The translations under genes and the position numbers were made by a program. A stretch of 64,000 nt of DNA from NCBI GenBank assembly GCA_033064195.1, contig JARBJD010000004.1, forward strand, positions 62,001 through 126,000. The letters run 5' to 3'. Below are positions 1-11,634 of this stretch, piece after piece. Each line of letters opens with the position of its first letter. Positions within the stretch are counted from its first letter, which is position 1. This DNA is from Blattamonas nauphoetae (Eukaryota; Preaxostyla; Oxymonadida). The notes under the pieces are model-generated. The model saw only the letters and a list, made by a program, of their open reading frames with translations. It made no database searches and had not been told where the DNA came from.

Positions 1-2
1 AT

Positions 3-731
3 CTCATCCACCCTGGACCAAACCGTCCGTCGACCCATCCAATAATTCAAGTATTTTTCCAGCTTATTCTCATCCTTATCCAGACGTCAATAGAAGCCTT
101 GTCATCGTTCAAACTGACCCATACAATCTTCACCAGAGCTATCATCGTTTTGCGCAGTTTCCGAGGAGACCGTTTTCCAGGGACGACAAATTATCGAAGC
201 CAAGAGTCTGCACAAGACCTCCTTATGACACAGTTTTTCCGATTCATTGAATATTCGATTGAAGCATCGGAAACTGTCTGTTTGTTCTACCTCTCCAACT
301 ACCTTCTCTCTCATCTGGAATCGCATATTGCCTACGCATCCCATGACCATATAAAGCAAATCGACAAAATCCTGCTCAAGATCATTCAGAGTTCTCACTC
401 AAACGTTGTTTATGCCATTCAGTCGTTCAATATACCTTCAATCATCAATTCTCTATACCTAGCCTCGAATTTATCCAATCGGCTACTGGATATTCTACTT
501 TTGGCGCGCGATCTTCTCTCGACCACCCAAATCATCGCTAAGAAGCACAATCTCACCAACGACGAAGAGGAACAACCAATTGATGTGTTTGTGGCTCAGC
601 AGATGGTGTCGATGAGATTGGTTGAGATGCTCGAATCAAGTCTCACCACAAATCTCTCCTCGATCGAAAGAGAACAAACGGAAGGCGTTCTTGACAAAAT
701 CAAAGAAATTTTGGAACAAAATCAGATTTGA
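3..731 (+). CDS. 3'-terminal exon of an unidentified helical protein (5' end outside window)
   Basis: The frame is open from base 3 with no stop until TGA at 729-731, so this is the 3' part of a gene that begins before the window; about 242 codons are visible. The product is rich in Leu, Ile, Ser and Asn in an alternating pattern typical of stacked helices, with repeated leucine runs in the middle (around 430-560) and a charged helical C-terminus. There is no signal peptide or membrane segment in the visible part. An ARM/HEAT-like helical repeat protein is possible, but no motif proves it. The alternative is that part of the first 90 bases is intron. I do not recognise the family. Confidence 0.6.
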   Translation, partial: LIHPGPNRPSTHPIIQVFFQLILILIQTSIEALSSFKLTHTIFTRAIIVLRSFRGDRFPGTTNYRSQESAQDLLMTQFFRFIEYSIEASETVCLFYLSNYLLSHLESHIAYASHDHIKQIDKILLKIIQSSHSNVVYAIQSFNIPSIINSLYLASNLSNRLLDILLLARDLLSTTQIIAKKHNLTNDEEEQPIDVFVAQQMVSMRLVEMLESSLTTNLSSIEREQTEGVLDKIKEILEQNQI

Positions 732-1154
732 GGACACATTCAGAGTGAAGTTCACCTTTTATATCGTTTCATTCATCACTTCACACGCCTAGCAGATTCG
801 TCATCTTTCAGAACTATTTGATCAACGTATTCAAAAGGAATGAGTGTGGAGAGATGGACATTGGGTGTTGTAAGTATGAAATGCTTCAGGAATGTTCCAT
901 CGATGATTAACAATTTGTGTCGGGCCTGATCTAATCAAGAATCTGAATGCTCACTGACCCAACCTCAAACGATTTCGCATCTGCGTCCAGTCAACGGTCA
1001 CAATCGAATGATCTTGTATGAATGTGTTCACTTTCTTGCCTTCTCCGATATTCTCGTCGACATTTCAATCTTATGTCACTTCTGCTCTGTCCAATATATT
1101 CTCCTGTTGCATTTTTAATCACTCTTTCAATCATTACCGTTTTCCTATCTGCAG

Positions 1155-3116
1155 AATACATACTTTTTGGATGTTCTAAGTGCATATCGACGTGGAACAG
1201 AAAAGGAGAAAGTTTCGATCTTGACTGGTGTTCGGAATCGAATTGAAGAAGGTTTGAAACTCATCACCAATGTTCTTGCTTTTTATTCGCTTTCTCTTCC
1301 TGATGTCCATTCATCGTTTTTTCATTGTTCATCCCTCACATCGATCTTTCTCCGTCGTGCCTGGTGTCTGTTTCAGATGAGAACGAAAGCAGAATGAAGG
1401 AAGTGAGTGAGATGGGGCTGCGTGTGGGCTTTGTCTCTGAACTTTGTCTGACGATTGGAAGCAAATGCTTGCCGTTCCTGTTCGTGTGTCTCCTCGTCTT
1501 CTCTCCATCCCATCATCCCCTTCTCCGATTCTGATATGTCATTATTTCTGTCAGAATATGGCATTGAATGTGTTGACTTCGCTTATAGCATGTTTATCGC
1601 TCCCAAACAGACCGAAAATGAGTTCCCTTCTTCCCTCTCTCCTCTCCCTCACCCAAGTCTGCCTCGCCTTTTTCCCTCTTCCACTTCTCTCTTCTTTCTG
1701 TTTCACATCGTCCTTCTGTCTTTCTTCATCAATTCCCTGTCTTCTCTTCTTCGCAGAACTCCGACCCAACCCTCTCCGTTCCTGCCACACACGCTGTCGG
1801 GTCTGTCTCTCTCCCCTCCTTCTCTCGTCTTCCTTCTTTCTTTCCTTTGTTTTCACTTCATCCTTCACTCCCTCCTCTCCTTTCATCATTCTCTTCCCTC
1901 TCTGCCATCTATCAGGCTGGTATGTGGCTCGTGTCTGTCGTGTGCCGACGTGGAGGGAGTGCTGAGTGGGGGAGTGGTGGAGCGAGTGTGCGAGTGGGCG
2001 AGTGGAGAAAGAGACGAGGAGGAAGTGGTTGGGCTGCTGGGAGTGCTGGACTCGCTGTGTGTTGGTCTGAAGAAAGTGATTCGAGAAGAGAAGAGCAGAG
2101 GAAGGGACGCGGCGGGGGGAGGGACGGCGGAGAAGGGGGACGAGAAGTGGAGTGTGGTGTCGCGCTGCTGGGCGGCGCTGGCTTTGGTTGAGAACACGCT
2201 GCTCGGACTGTGCTGGTCGGAAGGGAGGGCGGATGAGGAAGAGCGGGTGGGAGTGCGGGGAAGGGCAGGGGCGATGCTGGCTGTGCACTTTGCGCATGTG
2301 CTGCGGAGGACGAAGAGCGAGGTGGGAGTGATTGGGGTGGATGTGGGGAGGGTGATGAGAGAGATGGAGGAGAGAGAGGAAGAGAGAAGGAGAGAGATGG
2401 AGGAGAGGGAGCGAGAGAGAGAAGAGGAGAGAAGGAAGGAGCACGAAAGGATGATGGAAGAGCTGAGAATGCAATTGGAGAAGAACAAGCGATTCATTGA
2501 GATCGGAGCAGAGTGGGAGAGAGAGATCGAACGCCTCGAAGCAGAAATGAAGCGACAGAGCAAGATTGGAGCAGCTGCGATCGAATGGTTCTCAGATGGT
2601 TGTTATTCACCTTCTGGCTCTGTCTTCACTCGAACTGGCGGAAGCAATCCCACTCTTCTCTCGTCCGAGTTTGGTCAAGTCGTGGTTCGCTTCACATTCA
2701 TCTTCAAACAAATCACTTCCTGCACTCGAATCGGGCTCGTCGGAAATGCTCAGCTTGATAAAGTGAAGAGTGGAACATATTTCACAGACTTTTCAGATGG
2801 AGGTGGATGGGACATGCTCACAGGTTGCCAATATCAGAAACACAAAGGAAAGAACTCAAACTCTGGATCAGCGTGTGTAGGTGGGAAGGCGGGCCAGCGA
2901 GTGGTGTTGGAGGCAGACGGGCGAGACGGGAAGAGGACACTTCGTTTATCGCAGGATGGGCAGACTCAGCCTTCCTTCTTCTCCCACATTCCTGTCCCGT
3001 TCAGATTCGCATTGTATCTCGGAGTGTCGAATGATGCCATCTCAATTGAATCAGTCGAAGTGGTGAAGGAACCAACGCTGATCGGAGGAACGATGGAAGT
3101 GAATATGGCCCAGTGA
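1155..3116 (+). CDS. Multi-exon protein: helical N-part, coiled coil, C-terminal beta-sandwich domain
   Basis: The last exon (1916-3116, ending in TGA) is secure. It encodes a Val/Cys-rich helical stretch, then a Glu/Arg-rich coiled coil (about 2340-2560), then a roughly 180-residue domain with patterns GGGWD, GSACVGGKAG, DGRDGKRTL and HIPVPFRFALY. This looks like a SPRY/galectin-type beta sandwich; that family name is a weak call. The exon before it is 1757-1800, with intron 1801-1915 (115 nt, GTCTGT..CAG); phases match. An exon-like segment at 1155-1251 (..DVLSAYRRGTEKEK..) lies between a pyrimidine-rich CAG and GTTTGA, and another lies at 1555-1621. How these 5' pieces join, and where the start codon is (ATG at 840 is one candidate, followed by GTAAGT at 870), I could not settle. 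The pyrimidine-rich block 1620-1915 is mostly intron. The C-terminal domain has a decayed relative at 6192-6535. Confidence 0.6.
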
Positions 3117-3147
3117 CACCCTCTCTTCTTTTCTCCGCTCCTTCCAA

Positions 3148-3669
3148 ATGAAATCGTGTCTTTCTGAGATCAACCATGCCCAATCAACGTCGACCATGAA
3201 ATGGTTCGTCCAATCCATCATCCATGCCGAGGGGATCGAGAAGGATCCCAACACTGGACAAGTTGAGTCTGCAGGTCGACTGAGGTCCTTCGGGGTCAAC
3301 GTGTGTCGGAGAGGTCTCCAGACTCTCAAGTCTGTCGATGCCTCCTTCTTCATTCTCCGACTTCTGTCGATTGCCCTTCTGCTGTGGTGTCGTCAGTGCT
3401 GGAAGAACAACACGCCACTCATCTCACAAGCGGAACTGAACGATCTCTCGTGGTCGGTCGTGGACGAGAAAAAGGAAATTGGTGATGGGAACACTGTCGG
3501 AACCACAACCTTCGCGATTGACGAGGCAGCTGATGTGAAGACCAAAAGTGTCATTCCGCTCTTCAACAACAACGAGTCTTCACAAATGGCTGAGGCCTGT
3601 CACAGGTGTCGGGTTCATTCGAGGGATGAAGATGGACGGCTGGATCAACAAGAGGACATCACTTCATAA
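3148..3669 (+). CDS. Doubtful ORF in the 3117-3980 spacer
   Basis: A 173-codon open frame lies between the beta-sandwich gene and the EGF gene. It has one hydrophobic stretch in the middle (ASFFILRLLSIALLLW) and an acidic second half. There is no recognisable domain and no clear splice context. It could be a small membrane protein, an untranslated region, or chance. The rest of 3117-3980 shows nothing I can identify. Confidence 0.2.
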   Translation: MKSCLSEINHAQSTSTMKWFVQSIIHAEGIEKDPNTGQVESAGRLRSFGVNVCRRGLQTLKSVDASFFILRLLSIALLLWCRQCWKNNTPLISQAELNDLSWSVVDEKKEIGDGNTVGTTTFAIDEAADVKTKSVIPLFNNNESSQMAEACHRCRVHSRDEDGRLDQQEDITS

Positions 3670-3980
3670 CCGTCACCCAAACAGAATCACAATGTGTCTT
3701 TCACATTCTCCACTCAACATCCACCCACTCGCTTATTCATCATCTCAGAAGCTCATTACATTCATTTGGTTCAATCACGGTGCATTCCGATCACCTTATT
3801 CACGTGAATAATTCCTTGAATTCAGAAATCGTTCCATCTACTGAACTGGGTGGAATCCATTTGCACCTTGTCGGAAATGTTGTGAATCGTTTTTAGACAT
3901 TTTTATAATGAGAATCTCCACTTTTAACATTGTTTCGCAGGAATGTGTACCATCAGAAAATAAAAGTCGGTCAGTCGATC

Positions 3981-5909
3981 ATGATCTTCCTTCTTCTCAT
4001 TGCAGGGATTGTTCCTGATCAAAATCCTGGTTTAACCATCCCACACAATCCAGAATGGGATCATATTCGGCAGAACGAGCCTTATCCTCTCACCGCCCTC
4101 CTCCAGAAGACGATGGATCAGTTTTCGCGATTTTTCACAGGAATTGGTCGACTCGCCGCCATTTCTCTCCGGAAACCAACAACTGCCCGACAAAGAGACG
4201 GAACCTTTGATGAAATTTCATTCGAAACATATTCTCGAACTCACAAGAAAAACTCCGAAATGAATAGTCAACATCAAAACAACTCCGTTTGTCCTTGCAC
4301 CTCCCCCAAGTTTGGAAAAGACTGTTCGAAAACGTGCCAAAATGGTGTCCTTGAACAATGCGAATTTTGCAAGTGCAACGAACACTTCGTCGGCTTGGAA
4401 TGTGACACCCCATGCCAACACGGCTGGTACGACCCAAACGCCCCAACTCAATGCAAATGCGAGGATGATTGGGTTGGACCAGAGTGTAGCATTGAGTGTT
4501 ATCATGGAGAGTACGATAGCGGTACAGATTCATGCAAATGCATAGCGGGGTACCAAGGTTCAAGCTGCAATGTGGAATGTGTGAATGGACACGTTGAGAC
4601 AGAAGATGGAAAGGACGTCTGCAAATGTAATGATGATTGGTATGGATCAGATTGTAGTTTCAAAGCATGCCATTATGGAGAGACATCTAACGGTGTCTGT
4701 TCCTGCTATCCATATGCCGCCACTAACAACTATCATGAGAATGTTACATGCGATACCATCAGAAATATTACTTGCAAGTTCGAAGTTCTCTCCCCTCGCT
4801 CGCAGTGTTCGAAATCAGAACTTAACTCCAACCCCGACGCCTTCTGTTATCACGTGAACTTTGACGGAGAAGAAATAGACATTCAATTTGCTCTTCAATG
4901 CGAAATGACAAAAGAAGCGGTTTTTCTTCCCTTTTTTCATCGTTCTAGGCATTCATCAACACTTCACCACTCGAAACTAACAATACCCAAGTACGGGATC
5001 CAAACCGAGGAATTATTCTCGATCTGCCAGATGATTACTTGATTAATGTGGAAGCAAACTTTTATAACTTCAATCGGATGAGAAACAACAAACTGAATCT
5101 CTTCAAACAAGAAAACTTGAACGGAAAGTCACTCGTCTGCTTTTTCATATGTTTCACGTGTTTTTTAGGAGTATTCTGTCCTTGGGTCGATGACTGAACT
5201 TTCTTATAAGCATCCATTGCGACTTGTGACTGTGTTGGACGAACTCAAATTTAAATCCCTCGCAGCCGCTCAATCAAACAGTTCCCCGACCAAAAACAAG
5301 ACAATATCCACCAATTCAACAGCCACAAAAACACGGACAACGAGCAAATCAAATTCAGAACAGCCAGTCAAGCGGATCCCATTCAGGAATCTCATCCCCA
5401 GTATTGTGCGTGCTCCAAAGATCGTTAACACTCCAACAGGCTTCTCTCTCAATGCCGAGCCCACTTTTGATGATTTCCGATACACAAACCGAATATATCT
5501 CCAGCTAACAGCGTATCTGGTTCAAGATCCTGTGGAGAATCGCACGACTGAGATTAACAACAAATGGATCACACTCGACTTCCCACAGATCCCATCCAAG
5601 AAGTATAAACCTCCAGCCATGGATTCCTTCTGGGTAATGGTCATGATTGTAGGGATCATCGTCGTCGTCGTCGTGGTGATCTATGTGCTCTCATACATCG
5701 TCGAATACGTCTCCGATAAGCGCCAGAATAGGAAGATGCGCAGACAGGAACTGGAAGAGTCACCGTATGAGTATTACTTGGAGGATAAATACGGAAACAT
5801 CCGACCATACGATCCGGATGTGTCTTCGGACGATGGTGACAGTGGCGACGACGATTCTTCTGATATGCTGTCGGAGGATGAGAAGGGATTTAATGGAAAG
5901 TATGATTAA
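3981..5909 (+). CDS. Secreted EGF-repeat type I membrane protein, three exons
   Basis: Exons 3981-4919, 4949-5134 and 5169-5909 join with matching phases (939, 186 and 741 nt, all multiples of three) to give 621 residues. The introns are 29 and 34 nt (GTTTTT..TAG and GTCTGC..TAG). I chose ATG 3981 because a signal peptide (MIFLLLIAGIVP) follows at once. Residues about 100-245 hold roughly six EGF/laminin-type units with the spacing C.C...W.G.EC. A Ser/Thr/Asn-rich region follows, then a transmembrane helix near residues 530-553 (IVGIIVVVVVVIYVL) and an acidic Asp/Ser tail. The inferred topology is EGF repeats outside and a short acidic tail inside, suggesting an adhesin or receptor. The stop is TAA. 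A stretch between the EGF block and the membrane helix has no recognised domain. Confidence 0.8.
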
Positions 5910-6191
5910 GCTCTTAATTTTTGGGGACATTTCATACAAGTTTAGAACAGCTTCAATTTATTAGTCTTCATTTTCACTTTTTTTTCTGGAAACAATATCG
6001 ACGAATCAGAGGGGAACCAATACAAAACACAACACAAGGAGAATTGGCACCACAGCTTCATGTTTCATGGGCATGATCTTGAAACAATCTACAGACTCCT
6101 TTTCACGAGTATTGATTGGAAAAAAGCCCATTGAAATCGCTGCTGTGTGAGAAAAATCAAAATCATGATAATAAGACAAAAGTGTGAGATG

Positions 6192-6535
6192 AGATATCCC
6201 TCTTATTCGTCGATCTTGATGGGAACCATTGCTCCAACCATCTGTAGCTCGTTCACAACTACAATGGACAAAATATCAACTGTACCACTCTTCGAATCGA
6301 TGAACAGAGTGACTCGGAAGGGAACTGGGATGTTGATGGAGACTGTTCAAGTCTCTCCATCCTGTGACAGTTTCAGGGTTCGTTTTCCTTTTCGTCCATC
6401 TGTCTCCAACACCACTCGATGTCCCTCTCTTCCTCCCAAACATGCTGATCCATTGTTTGTGTATTTCCCGTTCTGGAAGACACTTCGAACATGTGGATAC
6501 AAGTCCCATCCTGCACCTCCCTTCAACCAGTGATG
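6192..6535 (-). pseudogene. Decayed copy of the C-terminal beta-sandwich domain
   Basis: Read on the minus strand from about 6520, the sequence gives GAGWD, NGSACLGGREGHRVVLE, DGRKGKRTLKLSQDGET and then NIPVPFRVTLF, matching in order the C-terminal domain at 2790-3116 (GGGWD, GSACVGGKAG, DGRDGKRTL, HIPVPFRF). One in-frame TGA sits just after DGET, so it is not a clean reading frame. It lies directly downstream of the minisatellite on the same strand as the kinase-SH3 gene. It may be the former C-terminus of that gene, cut off by repeat expansion, or an unrelated duplicated fragment. 5910-6191 shows no other coding signal. Confidence 0.6.
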
Positions 6536-6540
6536 GGAGG

Positions 6541-9520
6541 TGAGGGTGATGGTTGTGATTCAGATTGAGGTTGGGGTGATGGTTGTGATTAAGATTGAGG
6601 TTGGGGTGGTGGTTGTGATTCAGATTGAGGTTGTGGTGGTGGTTGTGATTCAGATTGAGGTTGGGGTGGTGGTTGTGATTAAGATTGAGGTTGGGGTGAT
6701 GGTTGTGATTAAGACTGAGGTTGGGGTGGTGGTTGTGATTAAGACTGAGGTTGGGGTGATGGTTGTGATTAAGATTGAGGTTGGGGTGATGGTTGTGATT
6801 AAGATTGAGGTTGGGGTGATGGTTGTGATTAAGATTGAGGTTGGGGTGATGGTTGTGATTCAGATTGAGGTTGGGGTGATGGTTGTGATTAAGATTGAGG
6901 TTGGGGTGATGGTTGTGATTAAGATTGAGGTTGGGGTGATGGTTGTGATTAAGATTGAGGTTGGGGTGATGGTTGTGATTCAGATTGAGGTTGGGGTGAT
7001 GGTTGTGATTCAGATTGAGGTTGGGGTGATGGTTGTGATTCAGATTGAGGTTGGGGTGATGGTTGTGATTCAGATTGAGGTTGGGGTGATGGTTGTGATT
7101 AAGATTGAGGTTGGGGTGATGGTTGTGATTAAGATTGAGGTTGGGGTGATGGTTGTGATTAAGATTGAGGTTGGGGTGATGGTGGTGATTCAGATTGAGG
7201 TTGGGGTGATGGTTGTGATTAAGATTGAGGTTGGGGTGATGGTTGTGATTCAGATTGAGGTTGGGGTGATGGTTGTGATTAAGATTGAGGTTGGGGTGAT
7301 GGTTGTGATTAAGATTGAGGTTGGGGTGATGGTTGTGATTAAGACTGAGGTTGGGGTGGTGGTTGTGATTAAGACTGAGGTTGGGGTGATGGTTGTGATT
7401 AAGATTGAGGTTGGGGTGATGGTTGTGATTCAGATTGAGGTTGGGGTGATGGTTGTGATTAAGATTGAGGTTGGGGTGATGGTTGTGATTAAGATTGAGG
7501 TTGGGGTGATGGTTGTGATTAAGATTGAGGTTGGGGTGATGGTTGTGATTCAGATTGAGGTTGGGGTGATGGTTGTGATTAAGACTGAGGTTGGGGTGGT
7601 GGTTGTGATTAAGACTGAGGTTGGGGTGATGGTTGTGATTAAGATTGAGGTTGGGGTGATGGTTGTGATTAAGATTGAGGTTGGGGTGATGTGATTAAGA
7701 TTGAGGTTGGGGTGATGGTTGTGATTAAGATTGAGGTTGGGGTGATGGTTGTGATTAAGATTGAGGTTGGGGTGATGGTTGTGATTCAGATTGAGGTTGG
7801 GGTGATGGTTGTGATTCAGATTGAGGTTGGGGTGATGGTTGTGATTCAGATTGAGGTTGGGGTGATGGTTGTGATTCAGATTGAGGTTGCGGTAAGGATT
7901 AAGATTGAGGTTGGGGTGATGGTTGTGATTAAGATTGAGGTTGGGGTGGTGGTTGTGATTCAGATTGAGGTTGGGGTGATGGTTGTGATTCAGATTGAGG
8001 TTGGGGTGATGGTTGTGATTCAGATTGAGGTTGGGGTGGTGGTTGTGATTAAGATTGAGGTTGGGGTGATGGTTGTGATTAAGATTGAGGTTGGGGTGAT
8101 GGTTGTGATTAAGATTGAGGTTGGGGTGATGGTTGTGATTAAGATTGAGGTTGGGGTGATGGCTGTGATCCAGATTGAGGCTAGTGATGGCTGTGATTCA
8201 GATTGAGGTTGGGGTGATGGTTGTGATTCAGATTGAGGTTGGGGTGATGGTTGTGATTCAGATTGAGGTTGGGGTGATGGTTGTGATTAAGATTGAGGTT
8301 GGGGTGATGGTTGTGATTCAGATTGAGGTTGGGGTGATGGTTGTGATTCAGATTGAGGTTGGGGTGGTGGTTGTGATTCAGATTGAGGTTGGGGTGATGG
8401 TTGTGATTAAGATTGAGGTTGGGGTGATGGTGGTGATTCAGATTGAGGTTGGGGGTGATGGTTGTGATTAAGATTGAGGTTGGGGTGATGGCTGTGATTC
8501 AGATTGAGGTTGGGGTGATGGTTGTGATTAAGATTGAGGTTGGGGTGATGGTTGTGATTAAGATTGAGGTTGGGGTGATGGTTGTGATTAAGATTGAGGT
8601 TGGGGTGATGGTTGTGATTAAGATTGAGGTTGGGGTGATGGTTGTGATTAAGACTGAGGTTGGGGTGGTGGTTGTGATTAAGACTGAGGTTGGGGTGATG
8701 GTTGTGATTAAGATTGAGGTTGGGGTGATGGTTGTGATTCAGATTGAGGTTGGGGTGATGGTTGTGATTAAGATTGAGGTTGGGGTGATGGTTGTGATTA
8801 AGATTGAGGTTGGGGTGATGGTTGTGATTAAGATTGAGGTTGGGGTGATGGTTGTGATTCAGATTGAGGTTGGGGTGATGGTTGTGATTAAGACTGAGGT
8901 TGGGGTGGTGGTTGTGATTAAGACTGAGGTTGGGGTGATGGTTGTGATTAAGATTGAGGTTGGGGTGATGGTTGTGATTAAGATTGAGGTTGGGGTGATG
9001 GTTGTGATTAAGATTGAGGTTGGGGTGATGGTTGTGATTAAGATTGAGGTTGGGGTGATGGTTGTGATTAAGATTGAGGTTGGGGTGATGGTTGTGATTC
9101 AGATTGAGGTTGGGGTGATGGTTGTGATTCAGATTGAGGTTGGGGTGATGGTTGTGATTCAGATTGAGGTTGGGGTGATGGTTGTGATTCAGATTGAGGT
9201 TGGGGTGGTGGTTGTGATTCAGATTGAGGTTGGGGTGATGGTTGTGATTAAGATTGAGGTTGGGGTGATGGTTGTGATTCAGATTGAGGTTGGGGTGATG
9301 GTTGTGATTAAGATTGAGGTTGGGGTGATGGTTGTGATTAAGATTGAGGTTGGGGTGATGGTTGTGATTAAGATTGAGGTTGGGGTGATGGTTGTGATTC
9401 AGATTGAGGTTGAGGTGATGGTCGTGATTCAGATTGAGGTTGGGGTGGTGGTTGTGATTAAGATTGAGGTTGGGGTGATGGTTGTGATTCAGATTGAGGT
9501 TGAGGTGATGGTCGTGGGGT
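6541..9520. repeat. 30-bp minisatellite, about 99 copies
   Basis: A tandem array of a 30-bp unit, on the plus strand GATTGAGGTTGGGGTGATGG followed by TTGTGATTMA. The main variation is A or C at one site (AAGATT or CAGATT), plus AAGACT and GGTGGT variants. Only four units are out of register, near 7690, 7890, 8180 and 8450. Because 30 is a multiple of three, every frame stays open for long stretches. The minus-strand frame continuing from the upstream gene reads S-Q-P-S-P-Q-P-Q with GAA or TAA at the tenth codon. A run of about 20 units is duplicated within the array (see findings). Confidence 0.97.
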
Positions 9521-11634
9521 ATGTCCAGGCGTTGGTTTGCTATTCTGGATCGAAAACCGAACTGTCAAACCTGGCTGCCGTGCCATCCAGCTTGATCGAT
9601 CTCGAAATGCTGCATTGGCTGAATGTGCGTCTGGAAATACAAGAACATAAGACTTGCTGTTTTTGTTCTTCTTGTGAAAGAAGAGACTCACTTTTGTTGG
9701 ATTCGCAGGATGGATCAACGCCCGGATGTCTGCTTCAGTGCATGTAGGTGAGATGGGAGTAAGATATAACTCCAATGGGTTTGGCTGCTTGAATTTTTTA
9801 TTGAGTTTTATCCTCTGGCTGTAGAAAGGTTGCGTGAGAAGAGACGATTTGATTGCATCAAGATCCTTCTTCGACAATATGTCAATAAAGAAACGATGTG
9901 TAAGGTGTAAATGGGAGGGAGGGTTCGAGTCAAAGTAATAGATTTCTCCAAATTGGGAGAAGAAGTTCTTGATTTCGGTTTCGAAATTTTGAGATGGATT
10001 TACGTAATCTAACACGAGGGACATCGGAGTTTCAATTTGTTCGGGAAAATGTGGTGCGTGATCAGGACCAAGGGCGTGGGTAGGCACATATCCAATGTCT
10101 TCAGTTCCATATTTCTTCGACCATGTCCAGCCATTCGTGTCATCGGCCAGCACTTCAACAATATCACCTTGGAGAACATGTAACGATTGTACCCCAGATT
10201 GAGGTTGACAATCATACAGAATTGTTCTTAATGACGTATGAAGGAGATGCGCTTGTCTTTCTGGTTCTGATTTAGCGAGTTTCTCTTTCAGGTTTTCCAG
10301 TTCTTCTTTCATTCGCTGGATCTGTTCTTGATCTCGCTGACGGATATTCTTTTCAATTTCGAGTTCATGTTGTATTTTCTCTTTTTCTGAATGTAAATCT
10401 ATCTCGTCGGCGTCTTTCAGTCTCCAAAGTGCTGATTTCGTGTTTATGATGCATCGAAACACTCCAAATGAGCACAATTGACGACTGGTCACTCGGGTCT
10501 CTGGATTCTGAACAGAATACAAGAAAAACACAAAAATGAAGAAGATGGAGAAATAGTAGTTGATGAAAAAGAAATGAAACAAACAAAGAAAAAAGTGTAC
10601 AAACTGGATCCAACATTCGCATCAGAAGTGCTCGTTCTTCTCCTCCACAACTCTCTCCAATCATCGACACTTGGAACGACGAAATCTCTTGACCCAGTTT
10701 CAGAATTGATTTGTTCTTGAAAAGTGGTTCTCCAAACAGAAGCCAGTGAAGAACAATCCCCAACGCCCACACATCCGATGAGCACGTCGCCCTTCCCGTT
10801 TCTGATTCCATTTGTTCTGGCGACACATACAGTTGAGACATCACCGAACGCGTGCTGCTCCCGGTTTCCGATTCTGCCGCCCCCAAATCACCTGAACTCC
10901 CAAAACAGCAAAAATTACAAGCATAAGAATGAATAAGGTAAAATGAAGGAGGAATGCCGAGAAAAAGAGAAAAAGACGAAAGAAGCGAATTGAGAGAAAG
11001 ACAAACACAGTTTGAAGTGCCCCCCAGGGAACAGAAGAATATTCTCCATCTTCACATCTCCATGTGCTGTTGTTCCTGTTTCGTGGCTGTGCATCGAATT
11101 TAGTGCTGACGACACATCCACCATCACTCGATAAACAACCTGATATAAAATAAAGAGAAAAGAAACACAACAATAATGAATCCCAGAACAACATCCAACC
11201 CAAACAACAACAAAATCAACAACAATCAACGAGAAAACAATTATTCTAAAACGAACTTCGCGAGCCACAAGAACTCCACGGGATGTGTGGTCTCGAACTA
11301 TCTCCGCAAGCGACTGTTCTCCAAGTTCCATCACAATCACTTTCATATTTCCCATCGATGCAACTTCTTTCAGAGCAACTATTCCTGGATGAGCAAATGT
11401 TCGAAGTCGATTAACTTCACGATCAATTCGATCCTTGTCTTTAGCTGTCACACCCGGAATCATCTTTCCAGCGTAATGTTCCTTGGTCGAATTCTCCATC
11501 AATTCAACAACACTTCCGAAGCCTCCAGAGCTGATTTCACGAACGAACGAATCTGGACAAAGAGGAAAATACGAATCATCAATGAGAGGCTAAATGAACA
11601 CACATCCTTCGGGAACTTCGGTTGGATCTGTCAT
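9458..11634 (-). CDS. Protein kinase with coiled coil, SH3-like and RRM-like domains, five exons
   Basis: Exons 11634-11604, 11552-11257, 11139-11007, 10891-10605 and 10507-9458 give 598 residues with all phases matching. Introns are 51, 117, 115 and 97 nt, with 5' ends GTGTGT, GTTCGT, GTTTGT and GTTTGT. The kinase domain shows a glycine loop (SGGFGSV), the beta-3 lysine (YAGKMI), a catalytic loop HGDVKMEN (HRD changed to HGD, Asp kept), KLCDLG (DFG changed to DLG), SPEQ, the DVWALG helix, and MLDPNPETR. The key catalytic Lys, Asp, Asn and Asp are present, so activity is plausible. A Glu/Lys coiled coil follows, then an SH3-like stretch (ILYDC..GDIVEVL..GWTW..GYVP), then one or two RRM-like folds (LELYLTPI..TEADIRALI..SYVLVFPDA), ending in a Pro/Gln/Ser tail made from the first minisatellite units. 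The stop is TAA at 9458-9460 inside the array. The substrate is unknown; RNA-linked signalling is only a guess. Confidence 0.8.

Noticed and set aside
9400-9540. TAA and TAG read as glutamine, as reported for the oxymonad Streblomastix
   Set aside because: TAA=Gln would make the minus-strand minisatellite frame continuous for many units (Q-S-Q-P-S-P-Q-P), which is tempting. But the four giant genes and the three kinases use only CAA and CAG for Gln in thousands of codons. The array also changes frame at about 8450, 8180 and 7690. At 61593 the read-through would run far into spacer. The bias toward TGA stops keeps the question open; mass-spectrometry peptides across a TAA or a survey of eRF1 would decide it.
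6540-9747. Long plus-strand ORFs reading VGVMVVIKIE repeats across the minisatellite
   Set aside because: They exist only because the unit is 30 bp and lacks stops in that frame. There is no start context, domain or splice signal, while the minus strand shows a real gene running into the array.
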